Positions 34,695-44,004 are shown, counted from the stretch's first letter. The stretch: 64,000 bases of DNA from CBDFNC01 sp965249895 (GCA_965249895.1 CBDFNC010000001.1:186001-250000); one strand, 5' to 3'. A program made the numbers and translations. Notes: a model not told the origin generated them from the sequence alone.

Positions 34695-35771
34695 TTACTT
34701 AGCCACTAAACCATAGGGGAGCTTGCTGAATACCTTAGCTTGATTCTGGTATTTGGGGATTGCCTTAGGGGCGCGCCAATCTAACAACATCACCGCCAGC
34801 ACATTTCTGTGTTCGCCGCTAGTCAGTTCGAGGTTACCCTTTACCGATGGAATCATGCCATGGGATGGACTGATAGCCTGTTGAATACGGGCCCTGGTTT
34901 TGTTCACTACCGGATCATTTTCCAATCCCGCCAGCAGGAAACTAATCCCGACTTCTGCTACTACGTCTTCTTTCGCGTGCTCCAGGATTGCGTCGATATT
35001 TTTCCGGTAATAATCATAGATCCACTGATATTCTTTCTCGTTAACGTATCGTTGGTAAAACTCTGACGCGCCCAGAATAATATGGGTCATTCCGTACAGC
35101 TTGTTTTCAAATTGCTGGTTACTTAATTTATAGTCTTTACTGTCCGGGTAGGTCTTTCTAAAGGCGGTAATAAAAGCGGCAACAACATCTTGCTCTCCGA
35201 GCTGGCGTAACCAATAGACCTGATTGGCCAATTGTGCTGCCCATGCCTCGATCATCAGGCTGTCTGTGGCGAATACCTCAAAGTTGTAACGACGAATAAT
35301 TTCGCGAAGCTTGGCATCCTCCTTATGTTTTAAGCCATATTCATTCGCTCGCGCCATTGAGCCTAATAAATCAACGCCCAGAAACAGGTACTCAGGCATA
35401 TCCTTGGTCGCTTTGTAGCGTAACTTACGGCGTGTTTTATTGGCGTTGCTGTAATTATCGATACGGCCCTGAGAATACAATTTGATTTGCTCCCGCGTAT
35501 GCACTTCGGCGGCCAATTCATTTAAGTTACTGGCAACTCGAGCCAAATCAGCCCAGATGGCTGAGGTATATTTAGGATCCTGAGTTTGCCGATACATGCG
35601 TAATCCGTAGTGCCCCATTTGAAATGCAGGCAGGGTGTAGAGCTGACTTTCATAAGTATGGCGAATTAAAGCTGCATCTTGCTGTAGGCTCTCCTTGCTT
35701 AGGTTATTCGCAACAGCGGGTGTCGCCATAAGCAAAAGAACAGTGTATAAGCCGAATACGGTTTTTCTCAT
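34695..35771 (-). CDS. Exported DUF3541-type protein
   Basis: A 358-residue protein starting at the ATG 35769-35771 (M-R-K-T-V-F-G), with a signal peptide likely cut after A-V-A. The mature part is helical and rich in Tyr, Arg and Lys (Y-L-F-L-G-V-D-L-L-G-S, G-M-T-H-I-I-L-G-A-S-E-F-Y-Q-R-Y). The overall pattern resembles the DUF3541 family of Vibrio and Alteromonadales, whose function is unknown. The assignment to that family is from memory. It converges with the frameshifted LysR gene. Confidence 0.75.
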   Translation of the reverse strand: MRKTVFGLYTVLLLMATPAVANNLSKESLQQDAALIRHTYESQLYTLPAFQMGHYGLRMYRQTQDPKYTSAIWADLARVASNLNELAAEVHTREQIKLYSQGRIDNYSNANKTRRKLRYKATKDMPEYLFLGVDLLGSMARANEYGLKHKEDAKLREIIRRYNFEVFATDSLMIEAWAAQLANQVYWLRQLGEQDVVAAFITAFRKTYPDSKDYKLSNQQFENKLYGMTHIILGASEFYQRYVNEKEYQWIYDYYRKNIDAILEHAKEDVVAEVGISFLLAGLENDPVVNKTRARIQQAISPSHGMIPSVKGNLELTSGEHRNVLAVMLLDWRAPKAIPKYQNQAKVFSKLPYGLVAK

Positions 35772-36050
35772 TAACACTTCCAAATTAGATAGCTATTGAT
35801 ACAGAGATGATTATTTCATAAAGCGAAACAATATTCTGTCACATCTCGAAATAGTATCCAGATGATCGCGACTAATCGGGGGACAATTGACTTGTGAAAA
35901 TGGAATATCTAGCAGGGGCTCACCCTGAAATACCAACCAGGGCTAAATTAGCGTCAACATTCACCAATTTCAAAGGAGCGGATGCAACTTTTGAAGGTGA
36001 TAATGCGAAGCTTGCGCCTGAAGGGGAGAGATCTCCCCCTAAATATGGAA
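35772..36050. other. Gap with a solo MITE end and a short palindrome
   Basis: CTAGCAGGGGCTCACCCTGAAA near 35910 is a degenerate MITE terminus. GGGGAGAGATCTCCCC near 36024-36039 is a near-perfect palindrome. Frames on both strands here lack start signals. Confidence 0.5.
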
Positions 36051-36143
36051 CTATAAACCGGGTGTCAGTTGAAAATAGAGGCCAGCTAACAGGCCGAAAA
36101 CCAAGATCCAAGCAAAGATAATATACAGAGTGGATAAACGCAT
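36051..36143 (-). CDS. Possible 30-residue membrane microprotein
   Basis: From the ATG at 36141-36143 a short frame encodes a positively charged start, one hydrophobic helix (I-I-F-A-W-I-L-V-F-G-L-L-A-G-L) and a short tail ending P-G-L. An AAGGGGG lies four to ten bases upstream, a good ribosome binding site. It could be a free small membrane protein or the truncated start of a membrane-anchored protein such as a TIGR02281-type aspartyl protease. Confidence 0.45.
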   Translation of the reverse strand: MRLSTLYIIFAWILVFGLLAGLYFQLTPGL

Positions 36144-36299
36144 AGTAGCCCCCTTGTATTTAATAACAGCGCCCTTCGATCCCTTAGGCTTGTTATCTAT
36201 CCCTTAAGTAATAGTTTAGAGGAGTTGTCAGGCCATGAGAAGGCATAGCTGATATGCGTATACTGGGTAACAGGATCTACGGCTATGCCATGGTAAGTC

Positions 36300-37118
36300 T
36301 TAATCTAAAATGAATCTTTCTGTAGTCTTATTCACTGGTTTTATGGACTCCAGGCTGGCGTTTAGATGGATCCCAAAGTGTTGTTGTAATGCAGAGAAGT
36401 AATTAGCTGGTTTTAGTTCCTGTACTATTTCTTGCTCTCCTTTGATATGGCGGAGTTGATTGTCCAGCAGGGATATCCGGCCGTCCGGGGTCAATTTGCT
36501 AGCCACCTGGCAGCTTTTAAAAAAAGAATCTGGGTGAGTTGAGGTGTAGTGATTACCCGTTTCTATATCTGCCGGGCAAACAAAGCTATGGTCAAAACTA
36601 TAGGCATTTAGCCACTCTCCCCTTTCATTGACCTGTAGTAGGGTGCCAAATTGTCCGTAATCCAGCATACGAAAAATAACCCCTTCCTGATCAACTTCTT
36701 CTAATAATTTCAGTTTTAAAGGTGTCCTGAAACCATGGGCACCAAACCCGGCATCTGCAATCCAGTCCTGGCCATTCAGGGTAACCAATATCACCAGGTG
36801 ATGTCGCCCTGTGGTTTCTCCTCCCAGGTGAACCCTGGCCAGCAAGGGTCTGACTTTGAAGCCGAAGTATTTTAATGCCAAAAATAACAAGCCATTGACT
36901 TCGAAACAGTATCCACCTCTTTGGTTGGAGACTAACTTTTTCATCAGGGCGGCAGGAGCAAGGTCTATTTTTTTACCTTGCAGGACATCAAAGTTCTCAA
37001 ATGGGATGGAATAAACCTGGGCTCGGTGTATTTGCTCAAGTCCGGCGATGGAAACACTGATGGGGTGAGTTAATCCGATGCGCGCTAAGTAAGCTTTAGC
37101 ATCAAAAAAAGGTTTCAT
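36300..37118 (-). CDS. Arylamine N-acetyltransferase
   Basis: A 272-residue NAT. The catalytic triad is visible: Cys71 in R-G-G-Y-C-F-E, His107 in G-R-H-H-L, Asp122 in A-D-A-G-F-G. P-F-E-N-F-D near residue 40 is also typical. It transfers acetyl or other acyl groups from CoA to arylamines and hydrazines. It is a single gene, divergent from the Lol-like operon; no functional link is apparent. Confidence 0.93.
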   Translation of the reverse strand: MKPFFDAKAYLARIGLTHPISVSIAGLEQIHRAQVYSIPFENFDVLQGKKIDLAPAALMKKLVSNQRGGYCFEVNGLLFLALKYFGFKVRPLLARVHLGGETTGRHHLVILVTLNGQDWIADAGFGAHGFRTPLKLKLLEEVDQEGVIFRMLDYGQFGTLLQVNERGEWLNAYSFDHSFVCPADIETGNHYTSTHPDSFFKSCQVASKLTPDGRISLLDNQLRHIKGEQEIVQELKPANYFSALQQHFGIHLNASLESIKPVNKTTERFILD

Positions 37119-37287
37119 GGTTCTCTCGGTCTACTGTAACGGCTGACACAAACATACAGTTCGATTATTTAAATTATTAATAGAATAGTTTTTTAATTTC
37201 CATAAGCTGTGATCTGGCAGACAAAATAGACAATTTTATTTTTGCTATGCTGACTTATCCGGGGTTAGTTCATCAGCGGGAAGGAAT

Positions 37288-38028
37288 ATGAAATATTTAT
37301 TAGCGGTACTTATATTATTTATTCCACACTTTAGCTTCGCTGAATCGGCTAGGGAGATTGTAGAAAAGTCGGACCAACAAATGCGGGGCAATTCCAGCTA
37401 TGTGGAAATGACCATGGATATTATTCGCCCCGACTGGACTCGCTCAATGGGCATGAAGGCCTGGGGTATGGGAGTAGACTATTCCATGGTACTAGTGACA
37501 GCACCGGCAAAGGACAAAGGTAGCTCCTCCCTGAAAAGGGGAACTGAAATGTGGAATTGGGTGCCCAGAGTGGAGCGGGTGATAAAAATCGCGCCTTCCA
37601 TGTTAGGGCAATCCTGGATGGGGTCCGATTTTACCAATGATGATTTAATTAACCAGTCTTCCATTGTGGTGGATTATAAGCACGAGATGGTTAGCCAGGC
37701 ACTAGTCGATGGGGTTGAAACCTGGGTGATAGATGCGATCGCTAAGAAAGATGCTCCCGTCGTTTGGAGCAAAATCCGTCTATGGATAAGTAAGGCCAGT
37801 TATAACCAGAGAAAAATAGAGTTTTATGATGAGTTTGGTGAACTGATCAATACGTTAAGCACCTGGGATGTTCAGGCGCTTGGCCAACGAATGATCCCGA
37901 CCCGATTGATTATGGCGCCCGCAGATAAAGCGGGGCACAAAACGGTAATAACTTACCAGGCTGCCGAATTCGATTTTGATATAGATACCTCCTTCTTTTC
38001 ATTGGCAAATATGAAAGAGTTACGTTAA
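37288..38028 (+). CDS. Outer-membrane lipoprotein-sorting protein, LolA-like
   Basis: A 246-residue periplasmic protein with a signal peptide (likely cut after S-F-A) and the COG2834 pattern: R-E-I-V-E-K-S-D-Q-Q-M-R-G, then K-R-G-T-E-M-W-N-W-V-P-R and M-L-G-Q-S-W-M-G-S-D-F-T-N-D-D-L. This subgroup is related to LolA but longer and often stands beside transporters. A GGAAGGA ribosome binding site precedes the ATG. Its stop overlaps the next gene's ATG (TAATG), so it is coupled to the first permease. It probably carries a lipid or lipoprotein across the periplasm. Confidence 0.85.
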   Translation: MKYLLAVLILFIPHFSFAESAREIVEKSDQQMRGNSSYVEMTMDIIRPDWTRSMGMKAWGMGVDYSMVLVTAPAKDKGSSSLKRGTEMWNWVPRVERVIKIAPSMLGQSWMGSDFTNDDLINQSSIVVDYKHEMVSQALVDGVETWVIDAIAKKDAPVVWSKIRLWISKASYNQRKIEFYDEFGELINTLSTWDVQALGQRMIPTRLIMAPADKAGHKTVITYQAAEFDFDIDTSFFSLANMKELR

Positions 38029-39245
38029 TGATATTACGCCTTGCCTGGCGAAATATCTGGCACCAGCCACGTCGCACCCTGATCACCGCAGGCGCTATTG
38101 CGATGGCGCTGATGTTGGCATTATTTATGCGCTCAATGCAAGAAGGCTCCTATGCCAATAACCTGGATAATGCCACTCGATTTTACGCTGGCATGATGCA
38201 GTTGCAGCATAAAGAGTTCAGGGAAAACCAGAGCATCGACAAACTCCTGTCAGGCTCGTTAGGATTTATTGCTTCCATAGCCAATTTGGATGGGATCTCT
38301 GCGGTTATTCCCAGGCTGGAGTCGTTTGCCTTAGGTGCCGCCGGAGATAAGTCCAAAGGGGTGTTAGTTATGGGGATTGATCCACCGAAAGAAGATACCT
38401 ACTCCAATCTGAGCCGTCGTCTGGTGGCGGGCAATTATCTTAGTTCAGATATGAATTCGGTCCTAGTCGGTCAATCTCTGGCCCGTTATTTAAGTTTGGC
38501 TCCTGGGGATGAGCTGGTGTTATATGGGCAGGGCTACCGGGGGAATACGGCTGCCGGACTATATCGAGTTCAAGGCATAGTAAAATTGCCTAATCCGCAA
38601 CTGGATGCTCGGCTCGTTTACCTACCTTTAAGTGCTGCGCAAGATCTGTTTAGCACGGGAAACCAGCTCACAGCCTGGGTATTACACGGAGAGGATTTTA
38701 GGTTGGTTACCAAATTAAAGCAAAACGCTATAAATTTGGTTGATAACCAGGTAGCCGTTTTAGATTGGCAAGAGCTGGCGCCGGAGCTGGCGCAACAGAT
38801 CGCCCTGGACAGAGCCGGTGGTCAGTTTTTAGTGGTGGTTCTATACGGAGTGGTCGGATTTGGTTTGTTTGCCACTATCGCCATGATGACATTGGAGCGA
38901 CAGCGAGAGTTTGCAGTGATGATAGCCACCGGGATGACACGGCTTAACTTGAAATGCATGTTGGTATTGGAGTCCTGCTTTATTACCTTGCTGGGCATTA
39001 TCATGGGATTGGTGATCATCACCCCGGTATTAATTTATTTCTATTTTAACCCCATCCAGCTTACCGGCGAGATAGCAGCAATGATGGAAGAAATGGGGTT
39101 TGAAGCTATCATTCCTTTTTCTCTGGCGCCAGAGCTCGTGGTTAGCCAGATTTCGGGTGTATTCCTTATCACCTTAGTTTGCCTGGTATTCCCTTTAGTT
39201 AAAGCACATCGCCTGGCGCTGGCCAGTGGTTTAAAAGGGGGATAG
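38028..39245 (+). CDS. ABC transporter permease, FtsX/LolC-type (first)
   Basis: A 405-residue permease with one N-terminal membrane helix, a ~230-residue periplasmic domain and three C-terminal helices, the MacB/LolCE topology. It starts L-R-L-A-W-R-N-I-W-H-Q-P-R-R-T, a motif shared by this family. The C-terminal M-T-L-E-R-Q-R-E-F-A-V-M-I-A-T-G-M segment is the coupling helix that contacts the ATPase. It is coupled to the LolA-like gene and pairs with a second permease at 39850, like LolC with LolE. Confidence 0.9.
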   Translation: MILRLAWRNIWHQPRRTLITAGAIAMALMLALFMRSMQEGSYANNLDNATRFYAGMMQLQHKEFRENQSIDKLLSGSLGFIASIANLDGISAVIPRLESFALGAAGDKSKGVLVMGIDPPKEDTYSNLSRRLVAGNYLSSDMNSVLVGQSLARYLSLAPGDELVLYGQGYRGNTAAGLYRVQGIVKLPNPQLDARLVYLPLSAAQDLFSTGNQLTAWVLHGEDFRLVTKLKQNAINLVDNQVAVLDWQELAPELAQQIALDRAGGQFLVVVLYGVVGFGLFATIAMMTLERQREFAVMIATGMTRLNLKCMLVLESCFITLLGIIMGLVIITPVLIYFYFNPIQLTGEIAAMMEEMGFEAIIPFSLAPELVVSQISGVFLITLVCLVFPLVKAHRLALASGLKGG

Positions 39246-39849
39246 ATGCTAATCAAACTGGCATGGCGAAACCTTTGGCGCAATAAGCTTTTTCATAGCC
39301 GGATTATGGTTATGTTAGCTGGGATAGTCTTCGCTATCCGTATGGATGGGAGGTGATGATGGCCATTTTCCGATACCTTATGCAATGGGGAAGTGAATGC
39401 TAATCAAGCTGGCATGGCGAAACCTTTGGCGTAATAAGCTTTTTCATAGTCGGGTTATGGTTATGTTAGCTGGGATAGTCTTCGCTATCCGTATGGATGG
39501 GAGGTGATGATGGCCATTTTCCGATACCTTATGCAATGGGGAAGTGAATGCTAATCAAACTGGCATGGCGAAACCTTTGGCGTAATAAGCTTTTTCATAG
39601 TCGGGTTATGGTTATGTTAGCTGGGATAGTCTTCGCTATCCGTATAGATGGGAGGTGATGATGGCCATTTTCCGATACCTTATGCAATGGGAAAGTGAAT
39701 GCTAATCAAGCTGGCATGGCGAAACCTTTGGCGTAATAAGCTTTTTCATAGTCGGGTTATGGTTATGTTAGCTGGGATAGTCTTCGCTATCCGTATGGAT
39801 GGGAGGTGATGATGGCCATTTTCCGATACCTTATGCAATGGGGAAGTGA
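39246..39849 (+). repeat. Four exact-length 151-bp tandem repeats of the second permease's 5' end
   Basis: Units start with ATG at 39246, 39397, 39548 and 39699, each exactly 151 bp and nearly identical. The fifth ATG in register, at 39850, is the real permease start. Each unit resembles the first ~125 bp of that gene but has diverged after codon 14, so its frame stops after 36 codons. Each unit then holds GGAGGTG and a second mini-frame whose start overlaps that stop (TGATG). The second mini-frame ends inside the next unit's first codons (ATGCTAA). Eight overlapping mini-ORFs thus lead into the permease. They are probably not independent genes. Confidence 0.95.
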
Positions 39850-41061
39850 ATGCTAATCAAGCTGGCATGGCGAAACCTTTGGCGTAATAAACTTCGTAGC
39901 GGGGTTATGTTAGCCGGGATAGTCTTCGGTATGCTGGGCGTTGTGGTGATGATGGGCATTTCCAATGCCATGACTAAAAATATGGTGGATAATGCCATTG
40001 CCTATCAAACGGCGCATATTCAGATTCACAGCAAAGCATTCCTGGTAAATCCTGAACTATCTGCTTTTATGCCAAATACCATAGCCCTTCTGGCTGAGCT
40101 TGCCGATAAACAAAACATACAAGGGGTCTCGTTAAGGCAATTAGCCGATGGAATGGTGTCATCTGCCGCCAGCGCAAGGGGTGTCAGAATAAATGGGGTG
40201 GACTGGCAAAATGAGGCTAAAGTCACCCGGTTGGCAGATTCTCTGATCGCAGGGGATGGCTTTAAGGGACGTAACCCGGTGATCATCTCCACTCGTAGCG
40301 CCGAAGAATTGAATGTCAGACTGGGATCCAAGTTAGTGCTGACTTTGAGTGATATTGAAGGGCAGGTGAATGGCGCTGCATTTAGGGTAACAGGTCTCTA
40401 TCGAACTCCTACCAGTGGTTTTGATGAGGCTAATGTGTTTGTTCGTAAGCCTGATTTAGCCAACTTAACCTTGGTTAAAAACAGCCATGAAATAGCCATT
40501 CGCTTGCTTAACCAACAAGACATCACCGAGGTCAAAAGCTGGCTGAAGAGCCGCTTGTCTGACGGAATTGTGGTCAGAGATTGGCGAGAGATCCAACCCC
40601 TACTGGCGGTGATGCTGGGTTCGATAAACACTTCAAATATGATCCTGTTGGGTATCTTTATGTTGGCCATGGGTTTTGGCGTGGTGAATATTATGTTGAT
40701 GTCAGTATTTGAGCGTACCCGTGAGTTTGGCATGTTAATGGCTATTGGTATGACCAAGGGAAAAGTATTTACCTTGGTTTTACTTGAGGCCCTGGCCCTG
40801 GGGATGACAGGAGGAATGTTGGGGATCCTGCTCAGCCTGGTTGTTATTACTGTCAGTGGTCAGCTGGGTTTATCTCTAGGCGTCATGGCTGAAGGGCTGG
40901 GAGCATTTGGTGTTGACACTATTCTTTACCCGCAGGTGTCGGTTTGGTTATATCTGTTTACCTTTTTGTTGGTGGTGTTGATGAGTTTGCTGGCATCCCT
41001 GTACCCGGCAAGACAGATCTTGAAAAAGCGCCCTGTAGATGCGCTGGCTGAAAAACATTAG
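39850..41061 (+). CDS. ABC transporter permease, FtsX/LolE-type (second)
   Basis: A 403-residue permease with the same one-plus-three helix topology as the first. It begins M-L-I-K-L-A-W-R-N-L-W-R-N-K-L-R-S and has the coupling segment V-F-E-R-T-R-E-F-G-M-L-M-A-I-G-M near residue 295. Its start lies at the end of a four-unit tandem array of its own 5' end, with the last mini-frame overlapping its ATG. Its TAG overlaps the ATPase leader. It should form a heterodimer with the 38028 permease. Confidence 0.9.
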   Translation: MLIKLAWRNLWRNKLRSGVMLAGIVFGMLGVVVMMGISNAMTKNMVDNAIAYQTAHIQIHSKAFLVNPELSAFMPNTIALLAELADKQNIQGVSLRQLADGMVSSAASARGVRINGVDWQNEAKVTRLADSLIAGDGFKGRNPVIISTRSAEELNVRLGSKLVLTLSDIEGQVNGAAFRVTGLYRTPTSGFDEANVFVRKPDLANLTLVKNSHEIAIRLLNQQDITEVKSWLKSRLSDGIVVRDWREIQPLLAVMLGSINTSNMILLGIFMLAMGFGVVNIMLMSVFERTREFGMLMAIGMTKGKVFTLVLLEALALGMTGGMLGILLSLVVITVSGQLGLSLGVMAEGLGAFGVDTILYPQVSVWLYLFTFLLVVLMSLLASLYPARQILKKRPVDALAEKH

Positions 41062-41075
41062 TGGAGTGTTTGGTA

Positions 41076-41765
41076 ATGTCGGTTCGAATCAATCAACTCA
41101 GTAAAATTTATAACCAACAAAGTGAATATCCGGTCGTGGCGGTTAACAAGGTGGATCTCGAAATTAAGCAGGGAGAATTCGTTGCCGTTATGGGGCCTTC
41201 CGGATCGGGAAAAACCACCTTATTAAATATGCTGGGCGGCATAGACAGGCCCTCTGAGGGGGAGGTGATCATCGACGGCGCAGCGCTCAATGAGCTGGGA
41301 GATAAGGCCCTGATCAGTTTTCGCCGGGATAATATTGGTTTTATTTTTCAGGACTATAGCCTGCTACCCGTGCTTACTGCCAGGGAAAATGTGGAGTTTG
41401 TTATGCAGTTGCAGGGAAAAGAGCAGCAGCACTGCCGAAAACGTGCAGAAGCTTTACTGACTGAAATTGGGCTAGGGAACAAAATGGATTGTGTGCCCGG
41501 GAAATTGTCTGGGGGTCAGCAGCAACGTATTGCGGTGGCAAGGGCCTTGGCGCCCAGGCCTAAGTTTATTCTGGCCGATGAACCCACTGCTAACTTGGAT
41601 GCCGATACGGCTTATGGGCTGCTGGACATCATGCAGCAGCTTAATGAAAAAGAAGGGGCCACTTTTATCTTTTCCACCCACGATCCCAGAGTTATAAAGC
41701 GGGCCAAGCGGGTGATTGTTTTTGAGGATGGCAGGATCCGGGAAGACAGGCCTCAATGCGCCTGA
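41076..41765 (+). CDS. ABC transporter ATP-binding protein, LolD/MacB-type
   Basis: A 229-residue ATPase. Walker A is G-P-S-G-S-G-K-T-T at 40-48, the signature L-S-G-G-Q at 144-148, and Walker B I-L-A-D-E-P at 165-170, with the H-loop in S-T-H-D-P. The ATG at 41076 follows a GGAG nine bases upstream; a GTG at 41061 is an alternative. Length and sequence match LolD, which powers lipoprotein release from the inner membrane. It overlaps the next gene by 10 bp. Confidence 0.93.
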   Translation: MSVRINQLSKIYNQQSEYPVVAVNKVDLEIKQGEFVAVMGPSGSGKTTLLNMLGGIDRPSEGEVIIDGAALNELGDKALISFRRDNIGFIFQDYSLLPVLTARENVEFVMQLQGKEQQHCRKRAEALLTEIGLGNKMDCVPGKLSGGQQQRIAVARALAPRPKFILADEPTANLDADTAYGLLDIMQQLNEKEGATFIFSTHDPRVIKRAKRVIVFEDGRIREDRPQCA

Positions 41766-42907
41766 GTCTGTGCTTACTCTGGTTTTTCCCCCTGAGCAGC
41801 CTGGCTCAGGTTCCAGGTTTACAACCAAAAAGTCCGCTGGAGTGGGGTGGATACCTAAGCTACCTCGGTACCGCTACTTTCCCCCTCGATGGAAACAATA
41901 CTCAGGACCATTCTGTGCAACTCAGGTTAAATTTTGAGTACAGGGGCACAGATGAATTCAGTGTAAACCTGGGGATGCGGAACCTGGTTTTATTCGGTGA
42001 TAGTGCAGAAATACCGGGTTACGGCGATTTTATCAATCGTGATCCTGGTTACTGGGATATGCCCACCAACTGGGTGAATAAAACGGGTTTTATTGTAAAT
42101 ACTCATTTCGACCGGGCGTTCGCCCAATGGACTCCAGGACGCTGGAAACTTAGGGCGGGGCGTCAGCGAGTAAACTGGGGAATGAGTACGTTGTGGAGCC
42201 CGAATGATCTGTTTAATTCCTACTCTATCTATGATTTTGACTACCAGGAGAGGCCGGGGACGGACGCAGTCACGTTGGCTTATGAACTGGGGTTTGCTTC
42301 CAGCCTTGACCTGATTTATGGCTTGGGGGAAAGCCGGGATGAAAGCAGCCTGGCTGGTCGTTATTTGTTGAATCATATGGGCTACGACTTTCAGCTGCTA
42401 TTAGGCAAGGCGCAGTCAGATCTTGTGCTGGGAGCTGGTTTTGCAGGCAGCATTAATGGCGCCGGATTCCGCGGAGAGCTGACCCACTTTAGTCCGGAAA
42501 TAGACAAAGAGAAAAGAACGGCTGTTGCCACCCTGGAGCTGGGTTATAGTTTTGGCGGGAAAAAAAATTGGATGGTAAAAGGTGATCTGCTTTACACCAG
42601 TAATCCTCAGCTGCCAGAAAATGCCTTGATTTACTTTAACCGCTCGTTAACGGCGAAGACCTTGAGCTTTACCAAGTGGACCGCCTATGGCGATTTGGGC
42701 TTTGACCTAAGCCCTCTTAGTCGGTTGATCCTGGCCAGTAGTTATTATGACGATGGCTCTTTTTATATTAGCGCCATTAATACCTGGTCATTGGCCAATG
42801 ATTGGGAATTGCTGTTGGTACTGCAGCGATTCGATGGCCGGGATACCAGCTTATTTGGTAAGTCTGCGGCCAACCTGATATCTGGCAGGTTAAAGTGGAG
42901 TTTTTAA
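41756..42907 (+). CDS. Outer-membrane beta-barrel protein, last gene of the Lol-like operon
   Basis: A 383-residue protein with a signal peptide (likely cut after S-L-A). Alternating aromatic and polar strands with short turns run throughout, and the protein ends in phenylalanine, the usual mark of a BAM-assembled barrel. W-T-P-G-R-W-K-L-R-A-G-R-Q-R-V-N-W-G resembles alginate-porin-like and carbohydrate-porin-like barrels. I cannot name the family. It overlaps the ATPase gene by 10 bp, so it belongs to the transport system and may receive or export the cargo at the outer membrane. Confidence 0.75.
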   Translation: MRLSLCLLWFFPLSSLAQVPGLQPKSPLEWGGYLSYLGTATFPLDGNNTQDHSVQLRLNFEYRGTDEFSVNLGMRNLVLFGDSAEIPGYGDFINRDPGYWDMPTNWVNKTGFIVNTHFDRAFAQWTPGRWKLRAGRQRVNWGMSTLWSPNDLFNSYSIYDFDYQERPGTDAVTLAYELGFASSLDLIYGLGESRDESSLAGRYLLNHMGYDFQLLLGKAQSDLVLGAGFAGSINGAGFRGELTHFSPEIDKEKRTAVATLELGYSFGGKKNWMVKGDLLYTSNPQLPENALIYFNRSLTAKTLSFTKWTAYGDLGFDLSPLSRLILASSYYDDGSFYISAINTWSLANDWELLLVLQRFDGRDTSLFGKSAANLISGRLKWSF

Positions 42908-44004
42908 AAGTCAGCCTCCACACCGAATGTCATCCGGTAATCGTCTTTTTGCCGTTGCTGGCCCTCACTGTCTACCTGAGGGTTCTGCAGCCTGTCCCAA
43001 AATAAAGACACATTGAAGTCGAGAAAATCTGTCAGCTCCGTCTTAAAGGTGGTGACGGTATGCTGGCTTATGCCGCCAGCGGCTTGTTTCGCCCATTGCA
43101 GTTTGTAATCAACAATAAAATCAACAGTATCGGTCAGCTCAGTTTCGAAATAACTGGAAAAGCTGGTGGCCGGGCTATGTTCAGATTCACTGGCGCCGGG
43201 TAATACGTCATCGAAAACGGTTACCTGATAAGCCGGACCCAACGTCATATGCCATTCCATCTCGGATTTATCTATCACCTGGTAACCTAAGCTGGCGCTC
43301 AGGGATATTCGCCTGTCGATATTCTGAAAAGGGTCCCGGTAGTAGTCCACTGAAATGGGGCGGATAAACATATTGTTGCGCCGGAAAATATCCAGATATG
43401 CATTGGACCTGATATTTTCCGATGTGCGCACCTGGGCGCTGCTGCTGGTGATGCCATTGTAATTCATCACGAAACGGGAAGACGCTGTCTGTCGTTTGGC
43501 ATCAAAGCTGGAGTTCAGCTCTAATTGATCTGTATTACCCCTGCTGATATTGGCGCCCAGACCTACGGTAAACTCCCAGCGGTCTATCTCACTTTCTGTC
43601 CTCGGGTTAATGGATATCAACTTGTCCATTTCCCGTTGTTGACTCGCTTCTTTGCCTTTGATCAGCACCTGCCCATCCTTTACCTGTAGGTAGCCATGGA
43701 TAATTTCACCATTAAGGAACCGCAGGCTGAAGCGATGGCTGGTACGGAGTATTTCTATATCGTCGATATCTATGCTTAACAAACCCAGGGCGTCGCTATC
43801 AAAGCTGACCTCTCCCTCATAAAGGTTCTCTAGTTCCCCCTTTAGCAGCTCACCTGACTCCAGTTGTAACCAGTCATATTCGTCGTCGGAAGGTACAGTC
43901 AGGGTCCATTTGGCAGTATTTTTTGTTTCCGCATAGATTGATGAAGATAAAGCCGTGGTTACCATCAATAAAACCAACTTTAAAAGCGTTCTAACAGACC
44001 CCAT
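42904..44004 (-). CDS. DUF481-domain outer-membrane protein (YdiY-like)
   Basis: A 366-residue protein with a signal peptide (likely cut after I-Y-A), an N-terminal ~110-residue soluble part (D-D-E-Y-D-W-L-Q-L-E-S-G-E-L-L-K-G-E) and a C-terminal DUF481 barrel from about residue 140 (V-G-L-G-A-N-I-S-R-G-N-T). It ends in phenylalanine. DUF481 proteins are barrels of unknown function. The gene converges on the Lol-like operon with a 4-bp overlap. Confidence 0.85.
   Translation of the reverse strand: MGSVRTLLKLVLLMVTTALSSSIYAETKNTAKWTLTVPSDDEYDWLQLESGELLKGELENLYEGEVSFDSDALGLLSIDIDDIEILRTSHRFSLRFLNGEIIHGYLQVKDGQVLIKGKEASQQREMDKLISINPRTESEIDRWEFTVGLGANISRGNTDQLELNSSFDAKRQTASSRFVMNYNGITSSSAQVRTSENIRSNAYLDIFRRNNMFIRPISVDYYRDPFQNIDRRISLSASLGYQVIDKSEMEWHMTLGPAYQVTVFDDVLPGASESEHSPATSFSSYFETELTDTVDFIVDYKLQWAKQAAGGISQHTVTTFKTELTDFLDFNVSLFWDRLQNPQVDSEGQQRQKDDYRMTFGVEADF

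Noticed and set aside
35894..36121. 75-codon plus-strand frame as a gene
   Set aside because: It starts within a degenerate MITE end and runs antisense to the candidate microprotein; composition is not protein-like.
39246..39849. The mini-ORFs of the 151-bp array as separate genes
   Set aside because: They are truncated copies of the permease start; treated as a repeat with possible leader function.
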